Under the pieces are notes generated by a model. It was not told the origin of the DNA. It made no database searches and worked only from the letters and a program-made list of their open reading frames with translations. A stretch of 64,000 bases of DNA from Pelagibaculum spongiae (GTDB lineage Bacteria; Pseudomonadota; Gammaproteobacteria; Enterobacterales; Pelagibaculaceae): NCBI RefSeq assembly GCF_003097315.1, contig NZ_QDDL01000002.1:372001-436000 (forward strand), in the 5' to 3' direction. Within the stretch, counting starts at the first letter, position 1, and every line of letters begins with the position of its first letter. Shown here piece by piece: positions 1 to 9,223 of this stretch. Both the position numbers and the translations under genes were made by a program.

Positions 1-123
1 TGAAATTAATGAATTATTCAGTATGATGTTTCTAAAAGATGGGACTGCCCATACGGCTAAGATACCTAGCACAGCAATCGTCATCATAATTTCTGTCAGC
101 GTAAATCCCCGCATTTGTTTCAT
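1..123 (-). CDS. FimT/GspH-type minor pilin (N-terminal part only)
   Basis: This is the first 41 codons of a gene that runs off the left edge. The product starts MKQMRGFTLTEIMM: a six-residue leader ending in Gly, then Phe+1 and Glu+5, which is the prepilin peptidase (PilD) cleavage site. A hydrophobic helix follows. The Val-Pro-Ser-Phe-Arg-Asn stretch after the helix is typical of FimT/FimU/GspH pseudopilins, which prime type IV pilus assembly in the inner membrane. An AGGAAG ribosome binding site lies 7 bases upstream of the ATG. It lies on the same strand as the PilE-like and PilY1 genes and is separated from them by a small gene on the opposite strand. The C-terminal domain is not visible, so the exact paralogue cannot be decided. 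Confidence 0.85.
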   Translation of the reverse strand, partial: MKQMRGFTLTEIMMTIAVLGILAVWAVPSFRNIILNNSLIS

Positions 124-345
124 AGGTCTGCTTCCTAGCGTAACAATGCAACAAAAAATAACCTGCTAATGCAAATATTAGAAAAGGCTAGTGAAATAGA
201 TAGCCAATAAATGGAGAACTTTTCACGGTTTAAGTCGCTACAGTGCGTTATTCAGACAACTGGCGGCGGTGCAGAAACAAACGGATCAATTTGTAAAGAT
301 ATTTTTTTCTGACCCCATAAAAAAAACTATTCACAGGGAAATGTG

Positions 346-567
346 ATGAATAAAACTGCTTATCCCGCTACGGGCATATATTTAAGCGAAGTCATGCCGG
401 GTATTGAAGTTAATATCAAAAAACTGTCTAGAAGCCCTTCTAGGGGGTTTTTAATATTCCTGGAAATATCAGATAGGGATGAAGCTATGGAAATGGATCG
501 TGAGGAGTGGCAAGCGCTTGTCGATGACTGGATGCTCTATAAGACAGGGAGCCTAGCTGAAGCATAA
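346..567 (+). CDS. Small acidic hypothetical protein
   Basis: A 73-residue product that I do not recognise. I chose the ATG at 346 because AGGGA lies 7 bases upstream; a GTG at 343 in the same frame is the alternative. The protein has no signal peptide and no membrane segment. Its C-terminal half is acidic, with an EAMEMDREEW segment and several Asp/Glu-Trp pairs, and would be expected to be soluble. It points against the flanking pilin genes and its stop lies just before the terminator hairpin of the pilE-like gene. Being short and without a recognised family, it could still be a chance ORF, but start signal and composition favour a real gene. Confidence 0.5.
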   Translation: MNKTAYPATGIYLSEVMPGIEVNIKKLSRSPSRGFLIFLEISDRDEAMEMDREEWQALVDDWMLYKTGSLAEA

Positions 568-570
568 AAA

Positions 571-600
571 CTGCAGAGTGCTATTACCAGCACTCTGCAA
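571..600 (-). terminator. Rho-independent terminator of the pilE-like gene
   Basis: A hairpin with arms CTGCAGAGTGCT and AGCACTCTGCA around a six-base loop is followed on the minus strand by five T. The stem includes the stop codon and last codons of the pilE-like gene, so the terminator overlaps the coding end. Confidence 0.75.
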
Positions 601-1018
601 CTGAACCTGTACCACTGATCCCTCGAGTTCGTGCCTGATTCAAGGTAAAATTGGCACATATCGTATCGCTTGTTTGCGTCCCTTGGGGGGTTGCCGTCAG
701 AGTATAAGCTGTAGCTGTTGCATTAACCGTAACTCTATACAGCTTTTCAGCAGAATCATACGGGAAAAAACCGGTACAATTTGCGTGATTAAACGCATAA
801 TAATCAGAGTAGCAACGCTGCAAAAACTGAGCCGCTTCATTAATTCCAGTTATTGCATCAGTTCTGCGTGTCTGCATAACTTGGCGATTATATGATGGAT
901 AAGCAATTGCGGCCAAAATTCCAACAATTGCAATCACAATCATTAGCTCAACTAAAGTGAATCCTTTTGAGCGACGGGATCTGTTGCCAAGCATCCCACT
1001 TACTGTTTTCTGCTCCAC
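584..1018 (-). CDS. pilE: Type IV pilin-like protein, PilE family minor pilin
   Basis: The 144-residue product has the class III signal: a basic leader to Gly19, then [24 protein letters not shown] with Phe+1 and Glu+5 (Glu24), followed by the N-terminal pilin helix. The C-terminal globular part contains two cysteine pairs (CYSDYY...NC and ICANF...ECW) that could form the usual disulfides. It starts with GTG two bases after the pilY1 stop; the AGGAGAA ribosome binding site lies inside the last pilY1 codons, so translation is probably coupled. Order pilY1-pilE matches the fimU-pilV-pilW-pilX-pilY1-pilE operon of Pseudomonas. It is expected to be a minor pilin of the tip complex rather than the major subunit. 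An internal ATG at codon 9 is a possible alternative start. Confidence 0.88.
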   Translation of the reverse strand: MEQKTVSGMLGNRSRRSKGFTLVELMIVIAIVGILAAIAYPSYNRQVMQTRRTDAITGINEAAQFLQRCYSDYYAFNHANCTGFFPYDSAEKLYRVTVNATATAYTLTATPQGTQTSDTICANFTLNQARTRGISGTGSVAECW

Positions 1019-1020
1019 GC

Positions 1021-4000
1021 TTATTCTCCTTCAATCCAGAAGGTTCTCTGGCCAAGAGGTCCAAAATCAAGATCATCAAGTACTTTCTCACCACCGACAA
1101 GCACTACAGGGTCACCCCCATCAGGAAACAAGACAGTCGGCGCCGGAGGGATTACTTGACTAGCTAACGACAGCCGACGATCATCAGTATCCGGTGCGAT
1201 AGATAGATCTCCATCTACATCGATAACTGGCGCCCCGGTATCAACACTAAAGGCATAGATTCTTGATGTACCACTTCCAGCAGAGCAACTAATTGCTGAG
1301 GCAGATGGTTCATAGGTAGTAAATAATACTTGGTTATTGACAGTTCTTGCTTGTGACAGCGCCTTCTCCCCATCGTCTTCAAGCTGAATATAAAAACCTT
1401 TTGTAGTGGCAGCATTTAAGTTTGCACTGCTGCTTTCTGTTCCTTTTCCGATCAAATTATCTGTTGCATCATACAGAGTAGATTCAGTTAAAGTTGCCGG
1501 ATATGTTGAAGGAATATTAGAAACATTATTATCGCGAATAATATATAACCGGTCATTTACCACATCATCCAAAGGATGGCTTCTCCAACCAGAACCGATC
1601 GAAAGTGTTAATCGATTATTGTTCAAAGAAACATCTGGCGCATAAAAGAATCTACGGTTATTTGCTGCTGTAGTGCCCGATACACTTGCCATTATATGAC
1701 CCGTTACCAACGTTGACGCTGGCTGGCCATTTTTAATATCAAACCGCCAAACCTGCCCCCCCATATCACCAAAATAAATTCGGTCAGCTAAACCATCAGC
1801 AGAAGTGTCTAACACTGATAATTTAGATGGTATAGAATAATCCATTCCAGTGAACGTTTGCGTCATACCAGCCGCACTAGCAGAACCACCAGCCCAAAGC
1901 TTATCTCCAGTTTCAGCATCCACAATATAAATTGCACGCCCTTGACCATCAGCTGACTTAGTTGTCGCAGTATCTTGAGAAGTGTCGTAACCCGCGCCAA
2001 AAATTAATACATCTTTAGTTTCTGTACCAATAAGGATTTTGGTAATAATCGGCTGCGACCAACTCTGTCCTATTTCAGTATAATCACCAACGCCGCCTGA
2101 AATCCGCCACATATGAGCAGGAGCAGATCTATTAGTCACATCCAGTGCGTAGTAGTCATTACCACCACGCCGTAACCCGAAATATAAATAAGCCCTATCA
2201 GCTGCCCCGGAAATTACTCCATTATTATTTCCATCTACAACCCAACTAGTAATCTGACCATCTACACCGTATGGAATAGAATCTCCTATCTGGTTTTCTT
2301 TTAATATTTTTAATTTAGAGAGTAATCCATTAGGTAAATATGAAAAATGCTCGGTACCGTCGTCTGCATCAAATGCATGCAATAAACCATCATTAGTTCC
2401 GACAAAAATTGATTCGTCATTTTCACCATAACTAATTACGACTGGCTCGCCATGCAACGGTGCACCTATATAAGGCCTGATATCGCTAGTAGACGTGTCA
2501 CTATCAGCATCATTAACATCAATACCTCTAGCCCAGCGAAGAATATCTGATCTATCCGCAGCGTCATCTGCTCCTAATGCTGCGATAGTAATCGTCGAAT
2601 TATTTTCAGAAATAGTATTACTAGCATCAGAAAGAGCATCGCTAGAAATCCTAGAGTAAACCTTCCTTCCAGTTAGTGATAACTCACCACTTGCACCGCC
2701 TAAAGTTACTTCATTGCCATCAACGCTATCGCTCCAATAACTTTTACTGGTCGCTCTGAAAAAACCTGTCGATGCATCCATTGCTTCATTGCCATTAGCA
2801 TCCGCTATCTCACCAGTAGCTGAATCAACTCGATATTTTTTTAAATTTCCTAGCCATTGAGGGCGGTCATCCGGGCGGAATAAACTGAAGTACAAATCTT
2901 CATTATGAGAAAGGCGACTAAATTGATTAACTGAAATACCTGCGCCGGCAAATGCTGCGCCAGTAGTAGCAACTCCACCGATGATCTGTTCAAATACATC
3001 AACTAATGCATCCGCTTCTGATTCAGCAAAATAAGAACCTAATCCAGCTGCAGCTAAACCACTTAAATAAGTACTGCTAAAATCAAACCCAACGGTAAAA
3101 GTTCGAACAACCTGCATACCAGTTTCGCTAGATGATTGGTCAGTTGTTGCCATATACGAAAGCAATTGGCTGCCACATACACCACCACCAGATCCGGTAC
3201 AAGCATTACCCCCGCCAACCAAGGCCTGTATATCAGCTTGGCTATTATTTATCCCTGTTGGTGCTCCATCGGTAATTAAAACGTTATAGCTTTGCTGGCA
3301 TTGATGTGCGATAGGTGAAATGTACGCTGGACTTCCAGAAATTAATTCATTAGCACAAGCAATATTATTTAAATCATCTGCAGAGCAGCCTGCAGGCTGG
3401 GTTAATGTACCGCCAGTATATGACGCAGGATGCGACACCCGGAAGAAGCGTTTCTCATCTGCTATTGCAGGTGTTCCTTCTTCAGTCTCACTATTACGCG
3501 TTTTACCAAAACCTACAGGGCCACCAGACCAATATTGCTGCGCTTCATAAAACGTTTCAACAATTGGTGTGCCTTCATTTAAATTATCTGAATTAATATT
3601 ACTAACAATTTGTTTTAATCTTTGTCGAACTGTTGTCGTTTCAGGATCATTCGTTCCTTTAAAACGTACAGTTAATCTAGGCCTTACTGCAGCGCTTACC
3701 GAACTGTAAATACGATTTCCTGTTGTAACATTTGGAGATAATATCAAGGATAAACTGTTTCCACTTGCCCAGCCAGATCGAGAAACAACCGCTTCAACGA
3801 CACTCTCTAAATCAGGACTTACATGACTTTCACCACCTACTGTTTGGTTAGGAAGATCCCAGGTCACGCTACTACTCGTTGTTGAACGGTTAGAAATAGT
3901 GGCTATGGATGCATTAATAAATCCTGCTGAATTATCGGTATTTTCCCCCTTAATTATTACCGATGCAGCTGAAGTACCTTTAGAGGGGCATGCAGAAGGA

Positions 4001-5253
4001 TCAATAATAACGCATTCAATTCCATAGTTTGGATCAATCGCCTGCTCATCAACTGGCAAAGCATCAAAACTGGTCACCAACCTTAAATCACTGGATACAA
4101 TATCAGTACCCTGGGGAATTGTTACATTTTGAAATCTAAAGCCCAATATCGAATTTGTGTTTCTACCTTCATCTCTGGGTGTATTCAAGCTGCCATCTGA
4201 AGAATGAACATAACCATTAGCTTCGGATGCATTAGAAGAGCTAACATATTCTTCAGCGTCATCAGGTTCATTTACACCATAAAAGACCCTTTCAATTTCC
4301 TGGCAACCCGTAGCCCCAGATCGGTCATAGGTTATATCCAAGCTAGGCTCAAAAGCATCATTCGCGTTAAATGAAATCAATTCTCTTAAATCTGATCCCG
4401 CATCAATTTTTATAAATACCGCAATATCATTTCCACCACACCAACCCGAATCATTAATTAACGACTGAATATTGGTGGTAATTGAGGGTGACGTGACCGC
4501 TTGTGTAGTAGACCATTCTTCTGTTGACGGCACAGACCAATCAGGGCCTGACCCTGATGCCCAGCGCGTAGCCATTGCTGTACCTCCCTGCGAACCATCA
4601 GGAAGATCATCAGGCGTTGGATCTTGCTCAATACGAATTTGGTAAGTAGTTTCTACGCTGGTTGTTGTTGATGTGCCAGCATGAAAAACTAGCTCTGCTG
4701 CATTGATTGTAGCTCCCTGAGGAACCGCAACATTTCTGAAAACCAGACCAATTTGCCGCTCATATTGCGTAAGCCCAGGAGCTCGAGCTAATGTTGTTGA
4801 AGAACTCGATGCGAAATTTGATGCGATTATAAATGCTTCAGTGTCGTCAGCACCGGTCTGAATAGGCGTTGTAACAAGTTGGCCACCAGACCCACCACCA
4901 CAATTCCCTTCTATATCACAAGCCAGCGCATCAACATCTGCCACCGGAAACAATATAGCCCCACCAGGATTGGTAAAGCGCATTATCCCCATATTAACGT
5001 CAGCAGATGCATCCAAGATGGTATCAAGTGCGTCTTTAAGTATATTTAAGCGGGATCTCATCAATGAATCGGTAACAACCGTTTCAGTCATGGATTTTGA
5101 TGTGTCCAGAATAATTAATACATTAGGATTTACCGAAGAGCTACTTTGAGTAAAAACTTCAGTATCATCTGCCATTACTGCCGAAATCAGCAACGCTGTC
5201 AGTAGAAAACTTGCAGCGGTAGATCTGGATAATTTTAGAATAACCTGCAACAT
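1021..5253 (-). CDS. pilY1: PilY1-type type IV pilus tip adhesin
   Basis: A 1410-residue secreted protein. Residues 1-28 form a signal peptide ending near VMADD. A von Willebrand A fold begins near residue 43 with the MIDAS motif DTSKSM and resumes near residue 650 with [11 protein letters not shown]. The C-terminal third (about 920-1390) is the PilC/PilY beta-propeller, with [28 protein letters not shown] and a calcium loop DTSADGLAD followed by [13 protein letters not shown], matching the loop needed for PilY1 function in pilus extension and retraction. Between the two VWA halves sit two similar beta-rich segments (about residues 150-310 and 340-545). A GGAGGAAGG ribosome binding site precedes the ATG. 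PilY1 sits at the pilus tip and acts in adhesion, surface sensing and pilus priming. Confidence 0.93.
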   Translation of the reverse strand: MLQVILKLSRSTAASFLLTALLISAVMADDTEVFTQSSSSVNPNVLIILDTSKSMTETVVTDSLMRSRLNILKDALDTILDASADVNMGIMRFTNPGGAILFPVADVDALACDIEGNCGGGSGGQLVTTPIQTGADDTEAFIIASNFASSSSTTLARAPGLTQYERQIGLVFRNVAVPQGATINAAELVFHAGTSTTTSVETTYQIRIEQDPTPDDLPDGSQGGTAMATRWASGSGPDWSVPSTEEWSTTQAVTSPSITTNIQSLINDSGWCGGNDIAVFIKIDAGSDLRELISFNANDAFEPSLDITYDRSGATGCQEIERVFYGVNEPDDAEEYVSSSNASEANGYVHSSDGSLNTPRDEGRNTNSILGFRFQNVTIPQGTDIVSSDLRLVTSFDALPVDEQAIDPNYGIECVIIDPSACPSKGTSAASVIIKGENTDNSAGFINASIATISNRSTTSSSVTWDLPNQTVGGESHVSPDLESVVEAVVSRSGWASGNSLSLILSPNVTTGNRIYSSVSAAVRPRLTVRFKGTNDPETTTVRQRLKQIVSNINSDNLNEGTPIVETFYEAQQYWSGGPVGFGKTRNSETEEGTPAIADEKRFFRVSHPASYTGGTLTQPAGCSADDLNNIACANELISGSPAYISPIAHQCQQSYNVLITDGAPTGINNSQADIQALVGGGNACTGSGGGVCGSQLLSYMATTDQSSSETGMQVVRTFTVGFDFSSTYLSGLAAAGLGSYFAESEADALVDVFEQIIGGVATTGAAFAGAGISVNQFSRLSHNEDLYFSLFRPDDRPQWLGNLKKYRVDSATGEIADANGNEAMDASTGFFRATSKSYWSDSVDGNEVTLGGASGELSLTGRKVYSRISSDALSDASNTISENNSTITIAALGADDAADRSDILRWARGIDVNDADSDTSTSDIRPYIGAPLHGEPVVISYGENDESIFVGTNDGLLHAFDADDGTEHFSYLPNGLLSKLKILKENQIGDSIPYGVDGQITSWVVDGNNNGVISGAADRAYLYFGLRRGGNDYYALDVTNRSAPAHMWRISGGVGDYTEIGQSWSQPIITKILIGTETKDVLIFGAGYDTSQDTATTKSADGQGRAIYIVDAETGDKLWAGGSASAAGMTQTFTGMDYSIPSKLSVLDTSADGLADRIYFGDMGGQVWRFDIKNGQPASTLVTGHIMASVSGTTAANNRRFFYAPDVSLNNNRLTLSIGSGWRSHPLDDVVNDRLYIIRDNNVSNIPSTYPATLTESTLYDATDNLIGKGTESSSANLNAATTKGFYIQLEDDGEKALSQARTVNNQVLFTTYEPSASAISCSAGSGTSRIYAFSVDTGAPVIDVDGDLSIAPDTDDRRLSLASQVIPPAPTVLFPDGGDPVVLVGGEKVLDDLDFGPLGQRTFWIEGE

Positions 5254-5408
5254 CAGCCTTCCTCCGTGACGGCAAAAAGATGTCCCTAATCACCGAAAGC
5301 ATAGAAGTGCTGCAAGCAAAATGACTCTGTCTGACCATTTTTTTTTATGTTTGCCGTCATTCGGTGTTAAAACACCGATCAACGAAGAAGCCATTGAAAA
5401 ATAAGCAA

Positions 5409-5430
5409 TAAAAAAGCCGCAGTGCGGCTT
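5409..5430 (-). terminator. Terminator of the CsrB-like RNA
   Basis: On the minus strand AAGCCGC-ACT-GCGGCTT forms a 7-bp stem with a three-base loop followed by a run of T. The A-run is only on the left side of the plus strand, so it serves minus-strand transcription, matching the orientation of the hairpin array. Confidence 0.85.
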
Positions 5431-5748
5431 GATTAGATTACTTCGAACTTAAATTGCAGCTAGCCCATCCTTGGGCACTTTGTTTAAAAGTTCTGCATCC
5501 TGCAGATACTGCTTCTGGCCAATGTGCACATCCTGTGCTGCGGCATCCTGCCGATTTGTCCAAGAACATCCTGTCCCAAGCATCCTGCTGTTAGCGCTTC
5601 CTGCGCCTATGGTCTTCCTGTTCTTCCTTGATAGTACATCCTGTACCTAGTAAACCAGTCGCTTCATGCGAAACACTTCCTGTGTTTATGCTTCCTGCAC
5701 TCAGACTTACTATTTCTTCCCTGACGGCTAGCGTCCTGCCAACCGCTA
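5409..5748 (-). ncRNA. csrB: CsrB/RsmZ-like CsrA-sequestering small RNA
   Basis: Read on the minus strand, this intergenic stretch holds 13 AGGA motifs in about 300 bases, 11 of them in the CsrB repeat form CAGGANG (six CAGGATG, four CAGGAAG, one CAGGACG). Most sit in the loop of a short perfect hairpin: examples are CTGC-AGGAT-GCAG, GCAC-AGGAT-GTGC, GGC-AGGAT-GCC, GCGC-AGGAA-GCGC, GTAC-AGGAT-GTAC and ACAC-AGGAA-GTGT. The array ends in a Rho-independent terminator at 5409-5430. The length, about 340 nt, is close to CsrB (369 nt in E. coli). Such RNAs bind many CsrA/RsmA dimers and relieve their control of motility, biofilm and carbon storage. The 5' end is an estimate: a weak TAAATT -10 lies at 5755-5760. 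No GacA box (TGTAAG-N6-CTTACA) was seen upstream. No open reading frame competes for the region. Confidence 0.88.
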
Positions 5749-5910
5749 TTGATGAATTTAGCAAAGAACTGGATTACAACAAGCTGTCATAATTTAGAAA
5801 CTTTCCAGCAAGGTAGTACAGATCATTCAGCTAGCACACAAAAAATCATAAATAACAACAGGTTAAATAATAACCTTCAATAAAAAGACAACCGAGATGA
5901 CTTTAAAATT

Positions 5911-5926
5911 TATGATATTTATCACA
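5911..5926. promoter_or_regulatory. CRP/Vfr-like operator candidate
   Basis: The palindrome TATGATATTTATCACA resembles the CRP consensus TGTGATCTAGATCACA in both half sites (TATGA and TCACA, 6-base spacer). It lies about 150 bases upstream of folE and about 160 bases upstream of the estimated csrB start, in a 330-base gene-free stretch (5749-6078) that otherwise shows nothing clear. A Vfr/CRP homologue is encoded at 18.8 kb. This is a by-eye match only. Confidence 0.35.
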
Positions 5927-6078
5927 AACAGGGTGCAATGACTGGCAAACACAATGGTCAATGTCGCAAGCCACCTTTTAGCCCATCTTAAACTGGCCAA
6001 AAGTTCCTGTTGCGGTGCTTTATGTTAGTCTTGGCGCAAAAGAACACCGCTTAGACCCTTCTGCTTAAGGAATTAGAA

Positions 6079-6633
6079 ATGACCGACCAAATTGCTGATC
6101 ACTACCTGAAAATCCTTTCAGCCATTGGAGAAGATACAACTCGCGATGGATTAAAGGATACTCCCCAGCGTGCTGCAAAGGCCTTTAAGTATTTAACCAA
6201 GGGTTATGATCAATCACTGGATGAAGTGGTAAATGGTGCTATTTTCGAATCTGACAATGATGAAATGGTAATTGTCAGAGATATCGAACTCTATTCGATG
6301 TGTGAACACCACCTATTACCATTCATTGGCAAGGCTCATGTTGCCTATATACCCACGGGTAAAGTAATTGGTCTTTCCAAGATTGCTCGAATCGTTGACA
6401 TGTTTGCCCGTCGCCTGCAAATTCAAGAACAGTTAACCAAACAAATTGCTGACAGCATTATGTCAGTGACTGGTGCCAGGGGCGTTGGTGTCATAGTCGA
6501 AGCTAAACACATGTGCATGATGATGCGTGGCGTTGAAAAACAGAACTCATCCATGACTACATCTATGATGACCGGATTATTCAGAACCGACCCACGCACC
6601 CGCTCGGAGTTCTTAAAACTAACTAACCGGTAA
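6079..6633 (+). CDS. folE: GTP cyclohydrolase I (type IA)
   Basis: Converts GTP to 7,8-dihydroneopterin triphosphate, the first step of tetrahydrofolate and pterin synthesis, in the cytosol. The 184-residue product has the zinc and substrate motif CEHHLLPF (Cys75, His77, His78), a later zinc-ligand Cys in [11 protein letters not shown], and the C-terminal [10 protein letters not shown] segment, all as in the family. Length is normal. An AAGGA ribosome binding site lies 8 bases before the ATG. folX follows after 7 bases, so the two are almost certainly one transcript and probably feed a pterin branch such as tetrahydromonapterin. Confidence 0.96.
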   Translation: MTDQIADHYLKILSAIGEDTTRDGLKDTPQRAAKAFKYLTKGYDQSLDEVVNGAIFESDNDEMVIVRDIELYSMCEHHLLPFIGKAHVAYIPTGKVIGLSKIARIVDMFARRLQIQEQLTKQIADSIMSVTGARGVGVIVEAKHMCMMMRGVEKQNSSMTTSMMTGLFRTDPRTRSEFLKLTNR

Positions 6634-6640
6634 AATAATA

Positions 6641-6997
6641 ATGATCAGGGTTAAAATTCAAAATTTGCGACTGCGTACTTATATTGGATTCAATGAAGCC
6701 GAACAAAAAAACCGGCAAGATGTAGTTATTAATATTGAATTTTGTTACCCGAAGAATGATGCTCGTTTTAGCGATGACGTAACCGATGCGGTCAATTATC
6801 GAACCATTAGTAAACAGGTGATTACACTGGTAGAAGATGGTCGCTTTATGCTGCTGGAAAAGCTATGCCAGAGTATTCTTGATCAGGTTCAGGACAATCC
6901 TGGTATCACCAGCGCCCGAGTTGAAGTTGAAAAGCCTCATGCTCTCAGGTTTGCTGATTCCGTATCAGTTGCCCTTGAATACCAGAATCAGGCTTGA
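6641..6997 (+). CDS. folX: Dihydroneopterin triphosphate 2'-epimerase
   Basis: A 118-residue member of the FolB/FolX tunnelling fold. It resembles E. coli FolX more than FolB: NLRLRTYIG, NRQDVVINI, AVNYRTISK, RFMLLEKL and KPHALRFADSVS line up along the full length. It would epimerise dihydroneopterin triphosphate to the monapterin form, the branch towards tetrahydromonapterin, used by phenylalanine hydroxylase in Pseudomonas. It starts 7 bases after folE. No strong ribosome binding site is visible, suggesting coupling to folE. FolB aldolase activity cannot be excluded from sequence alone. Confidence 0.88.
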   Translation: MIRVKIQNLRLRTYIGFNEAEQKNRQDVVINIEFCYPKNDARFSDDVTDAVNYRTISKQVITLVEDGRFMLLEKLCQSILDQVQDNPGITSARVEVEKPHALRFADSVSVALEYQNQA

Positions 6998-7108
6998 CAG
7001 CCAGCGACTGCCGGGCAAGATTGAATTCTTTGCCCGGCATGCAGTCTTACAGTTTCATCCAGCCTTGCTATCCTGTAACTCAGGCTCTGAAGCTCAGGAA
7101 CCCTTTCT

Positions 7109-9178
7109 ATGATAAAACGCTCTCTGCTCCTCGCAGCTGTAATCTTTTCCAGCTTGCCTGTATTAAGCCAGGCCAAGCCGCTTGATATCGATGACTGGGT
7201 CAGCGATTTAAAGCCAAACCAGCGCTATTCTCAGTCCAGCCGGGAAGTGCTCCAGCTATTACGTCGCAATCATTTTGTAAATTTTGATCTTGATGACAAA
7301 CTTTCTCAGCAAGCATTCGACGCTTACATCAAATCACTCGATGGCAGCCGTTCGTACTTTCATCAGAATGACATCAAGCAATTGTCAGCCTGGAGAAGCG
7401 AGCTAGATAATCAGCTCAGTCGAGGAAAGCTCGAACCCGCCTTTGAAATATTTAACCGTTATCGCAGACGCGTTGCTGAAAGACTGATTTTTTCGATTGA
7501 TCTATTAGAAAACCAGTTCGATAAAATCGATTTCAAAAAAGATGAATCTTTAGTCATCGACCGATCAGAAGCCCCATGGGTTGCCAATAAATCTGAACTG
7601 CAAGATATCTGGCGCAAGCTGATTAAAAATGACATTTTGAGCTTGAAGCTATCTGGAAAGAAAAATAGTGAAATTCCAGAGCTATTAACCAAGCGCTATA
7701 AAAATCAATTAAAAAATAACAAACAATATCGAAGCGACGACGTCTTCGGCACTTTTATCAATGCCGTTACTCAAAGTGTCGATCCCCACACCAGCTATAT
7801 GTCACCACGGCAATCAGAGCAATTCGACATCAGCATGAGTCGATCGCTGGAAGGCATTGGTGCCGTTCTTCAAAAAGACAACGAATTCACTAAGGTTATC
7901 CGGCTAGTTACTGGCGGTCCTGCAGATAAAGCCGGTGAATTAAAGCCAGGCGATAAAATCATTGCTGTCGGCCAAGGTAACGACGGTAAATTAATCGACG
8001 TAATTGGCTGGAGATTGGATGACGTTGTTCAGTTAATTCGTGGCAAGCGAAATACCATTGTTAGCCTACAAGTTACTGGCAGTGATACTACCCAGCCTCC
8101 CAAGCAAATTAATATTACGCGTAAAAAAGTTGAACTCGCAGACCAGATAGCCAAGAAAAAAATTATCACCGTCACTGGCGATGATAATCAGCAATACAAA
8201 ATTGGCGTGATCGACGTTCCCACCTTTTATCACGATTTTGAAGCTTATAGAAAGGGTGACCCAAACTACCGAAGCACCACCCGCGATGTTCGCCGTCTAC
8301 TCAACGAACTAAAGAAAGAAAAGGTTGATGGTTTAATTGTTGATCTTCGAAATAACGGCGGCGGATCACTAAACGAAGCCAACAGTCTTACCGGTTTGTT
8401 TATCCCTAAAGGCCCGACCGTTCAAATCAAAACCGAAAATGGTCGCGTGGAACAGCTACAAGATAACGATCGCAATGAAATCGCTTGGCGCAATGGCATG
8501 GCAGTATTAGTTAATCGGTTAAGTGCTTCTGCTTCTGAAATATTTGCCGGTGCGATTCAAGATTACAATCGCGGCTTGATTATTGGTGGCCAAACATTTG
8601 GCAAGGGCACCGTTCAACGGCTTGAACCATTAAAGAGCGGTACTTTGGGTCGGTTAAAACTCACCAATGCAAAGTTCTATCGTATCTCTGGTGATAGCAC
8701 TCAGCACCGAGGCGTTTTACCTGACATAGCTTTCCCATCATTGTTTGATAAAACTGAAGTCGGTGAAAGCTCTCTGCCTTACGCACTGCCTTGGGATAGA
8801 ATTAATCATTTATATTATATAAAACAGCCTCCACTGAAGCCTTTATATAGCCTGCTAAATAAAAAACATGAATCTCGAGTCAATGACGACCCAGATTTTC
8901 AGTATGTAGTTAACTTCATAGAATATGATCACAAACAGCGTAATCGGAAAGTATTATCACTAAATGAAAGCCAGCGGCAGACTGAAAGTGATTCTCGTAC
9001 CGACTTCCAGCTTGAGTTAGAAAATACTCGACGCTCTGCTTTAGGTTTGAAAACACTAAAAACTATTGATGACATTGATAAAGATGATGACCGAGATCCT
9101 TACTTAAAAGAAACCGGTAATATTTTGGTCGACATGATTATTTTACAACGGCAACAATTCGCTGCGACCAATTCGTAA
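7109..9178 (+). CDS. prc: Tail-specific periplasmic protease Prc (C-terminal processing peptidase, S41A)
   Basis: A 689-residue secreted protease. Residues 1-22 are a signal peptide (SLLLAAVIFSSLPVLSQAKP). An N-terminal helical region is followed by a PDZ domain (about 235-325, starting at SRSLEGIGAVL) and the S41 catalytic domain with DLRNNGGG, the nucleophile in SASASEIFAGA (about Ser476) and the general base in FGKGTVQ (about Lys499). The C-terminal DUF3340-like extension is present, so it is the full Prc/Tsp form. Prc trims lipid-anchored and peptidoglycan-remodelling proteins in the periplasm, for example MepS and FtsI in E. coli. AGGAA lies 9 bases upstream. The gene ends at a strong terminator shared with the convergent gene. 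Confidence 0.95.
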   Translation: MIKRSLLLAAVIFSSLPVLSQAKPLDIDDWVSDLKPNQRYSQSSREVLQLLRRNHFVNFDLDDKLSQQAFDAYIKSLDGSRSYFHQNDIKQLSAWRSELDNQLSRGKLEPAFEIFNRYRRRVAERLIFSIDLLENQFDKIDFKKDESLVIDRSEAPWVANKSELQDIWRKLIKNDILSLKLSGKKNSEIPELLTKRYKNQLKNNKQYRSDDVFGTFINAVTQSVDPHTSYMSPRQSEQFDISMSRSLEGIGAVLQKDNEFTKVIRLVTGGPADKAGELKPGDKIIAVGQGNDGKLIDVIGWRLDDVVQLIRGKRNTIVSLQVTGSDTTQPPKQINITRKKVELADQIAKKKIITVTGDDNQQYKIGVIDVPTFYHDFEAYRKGDPNYRSTTRDVRRLLNELKKEKVDGLIVDLRNNGGGSLNEANSLTGLFIPKGPTVQIKTENGRVEQLQDNDRNEIAWRNGMAVLVNRLSASASEIFAGAIQDYNRGLIIGGQTFGKGTVQRLEPLKSGTLGRLKLTNAKFYRISGDSTQHRGVLPDIAFPSLFDKTEVGESSLPYALPWDRINHLYYIKQPPLKPLYSLLNKKHESRVNDDPDFQYVVNFIEYDHKQRNRKVLSLNESQRQTESDSRTDFQLELENTRRSALGLKTLKTIDDIDKDDDRDPYLKETGNILVDMIILQRQQFAATNS

Positions 9179-9194
9179 ATATTTCATGTTAAAA

Positions 9195-9223
9195 TAAAAA
9201 CCCGCTAATTAGCGGGTTTTTTT
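9195..9223. terminator. Bidirectional terminator
   Basis: CCCGCT-AATT-AGCGGG at 9201-9216 is flanked by an A-run on the left and T7 on the right. It serves prc from the left and the GGDEF-EAL gene from the right, and overlaps the stop codon of the latter. Confidence 0.9.

Noticed and set aside
1406-5141. Several short plus-strand frames inside pilY1
   Set aside because: They are antisense frames of a strongly supported long gene with clear family motifs.
5440-5745. The hairpin array as a CRISPR or protein-binding repeat cluster
   Set aside because: Units are too short and unevenly spaced, with no spacers or cas genes; the AGGA loop and terminator fit CsrB instead.
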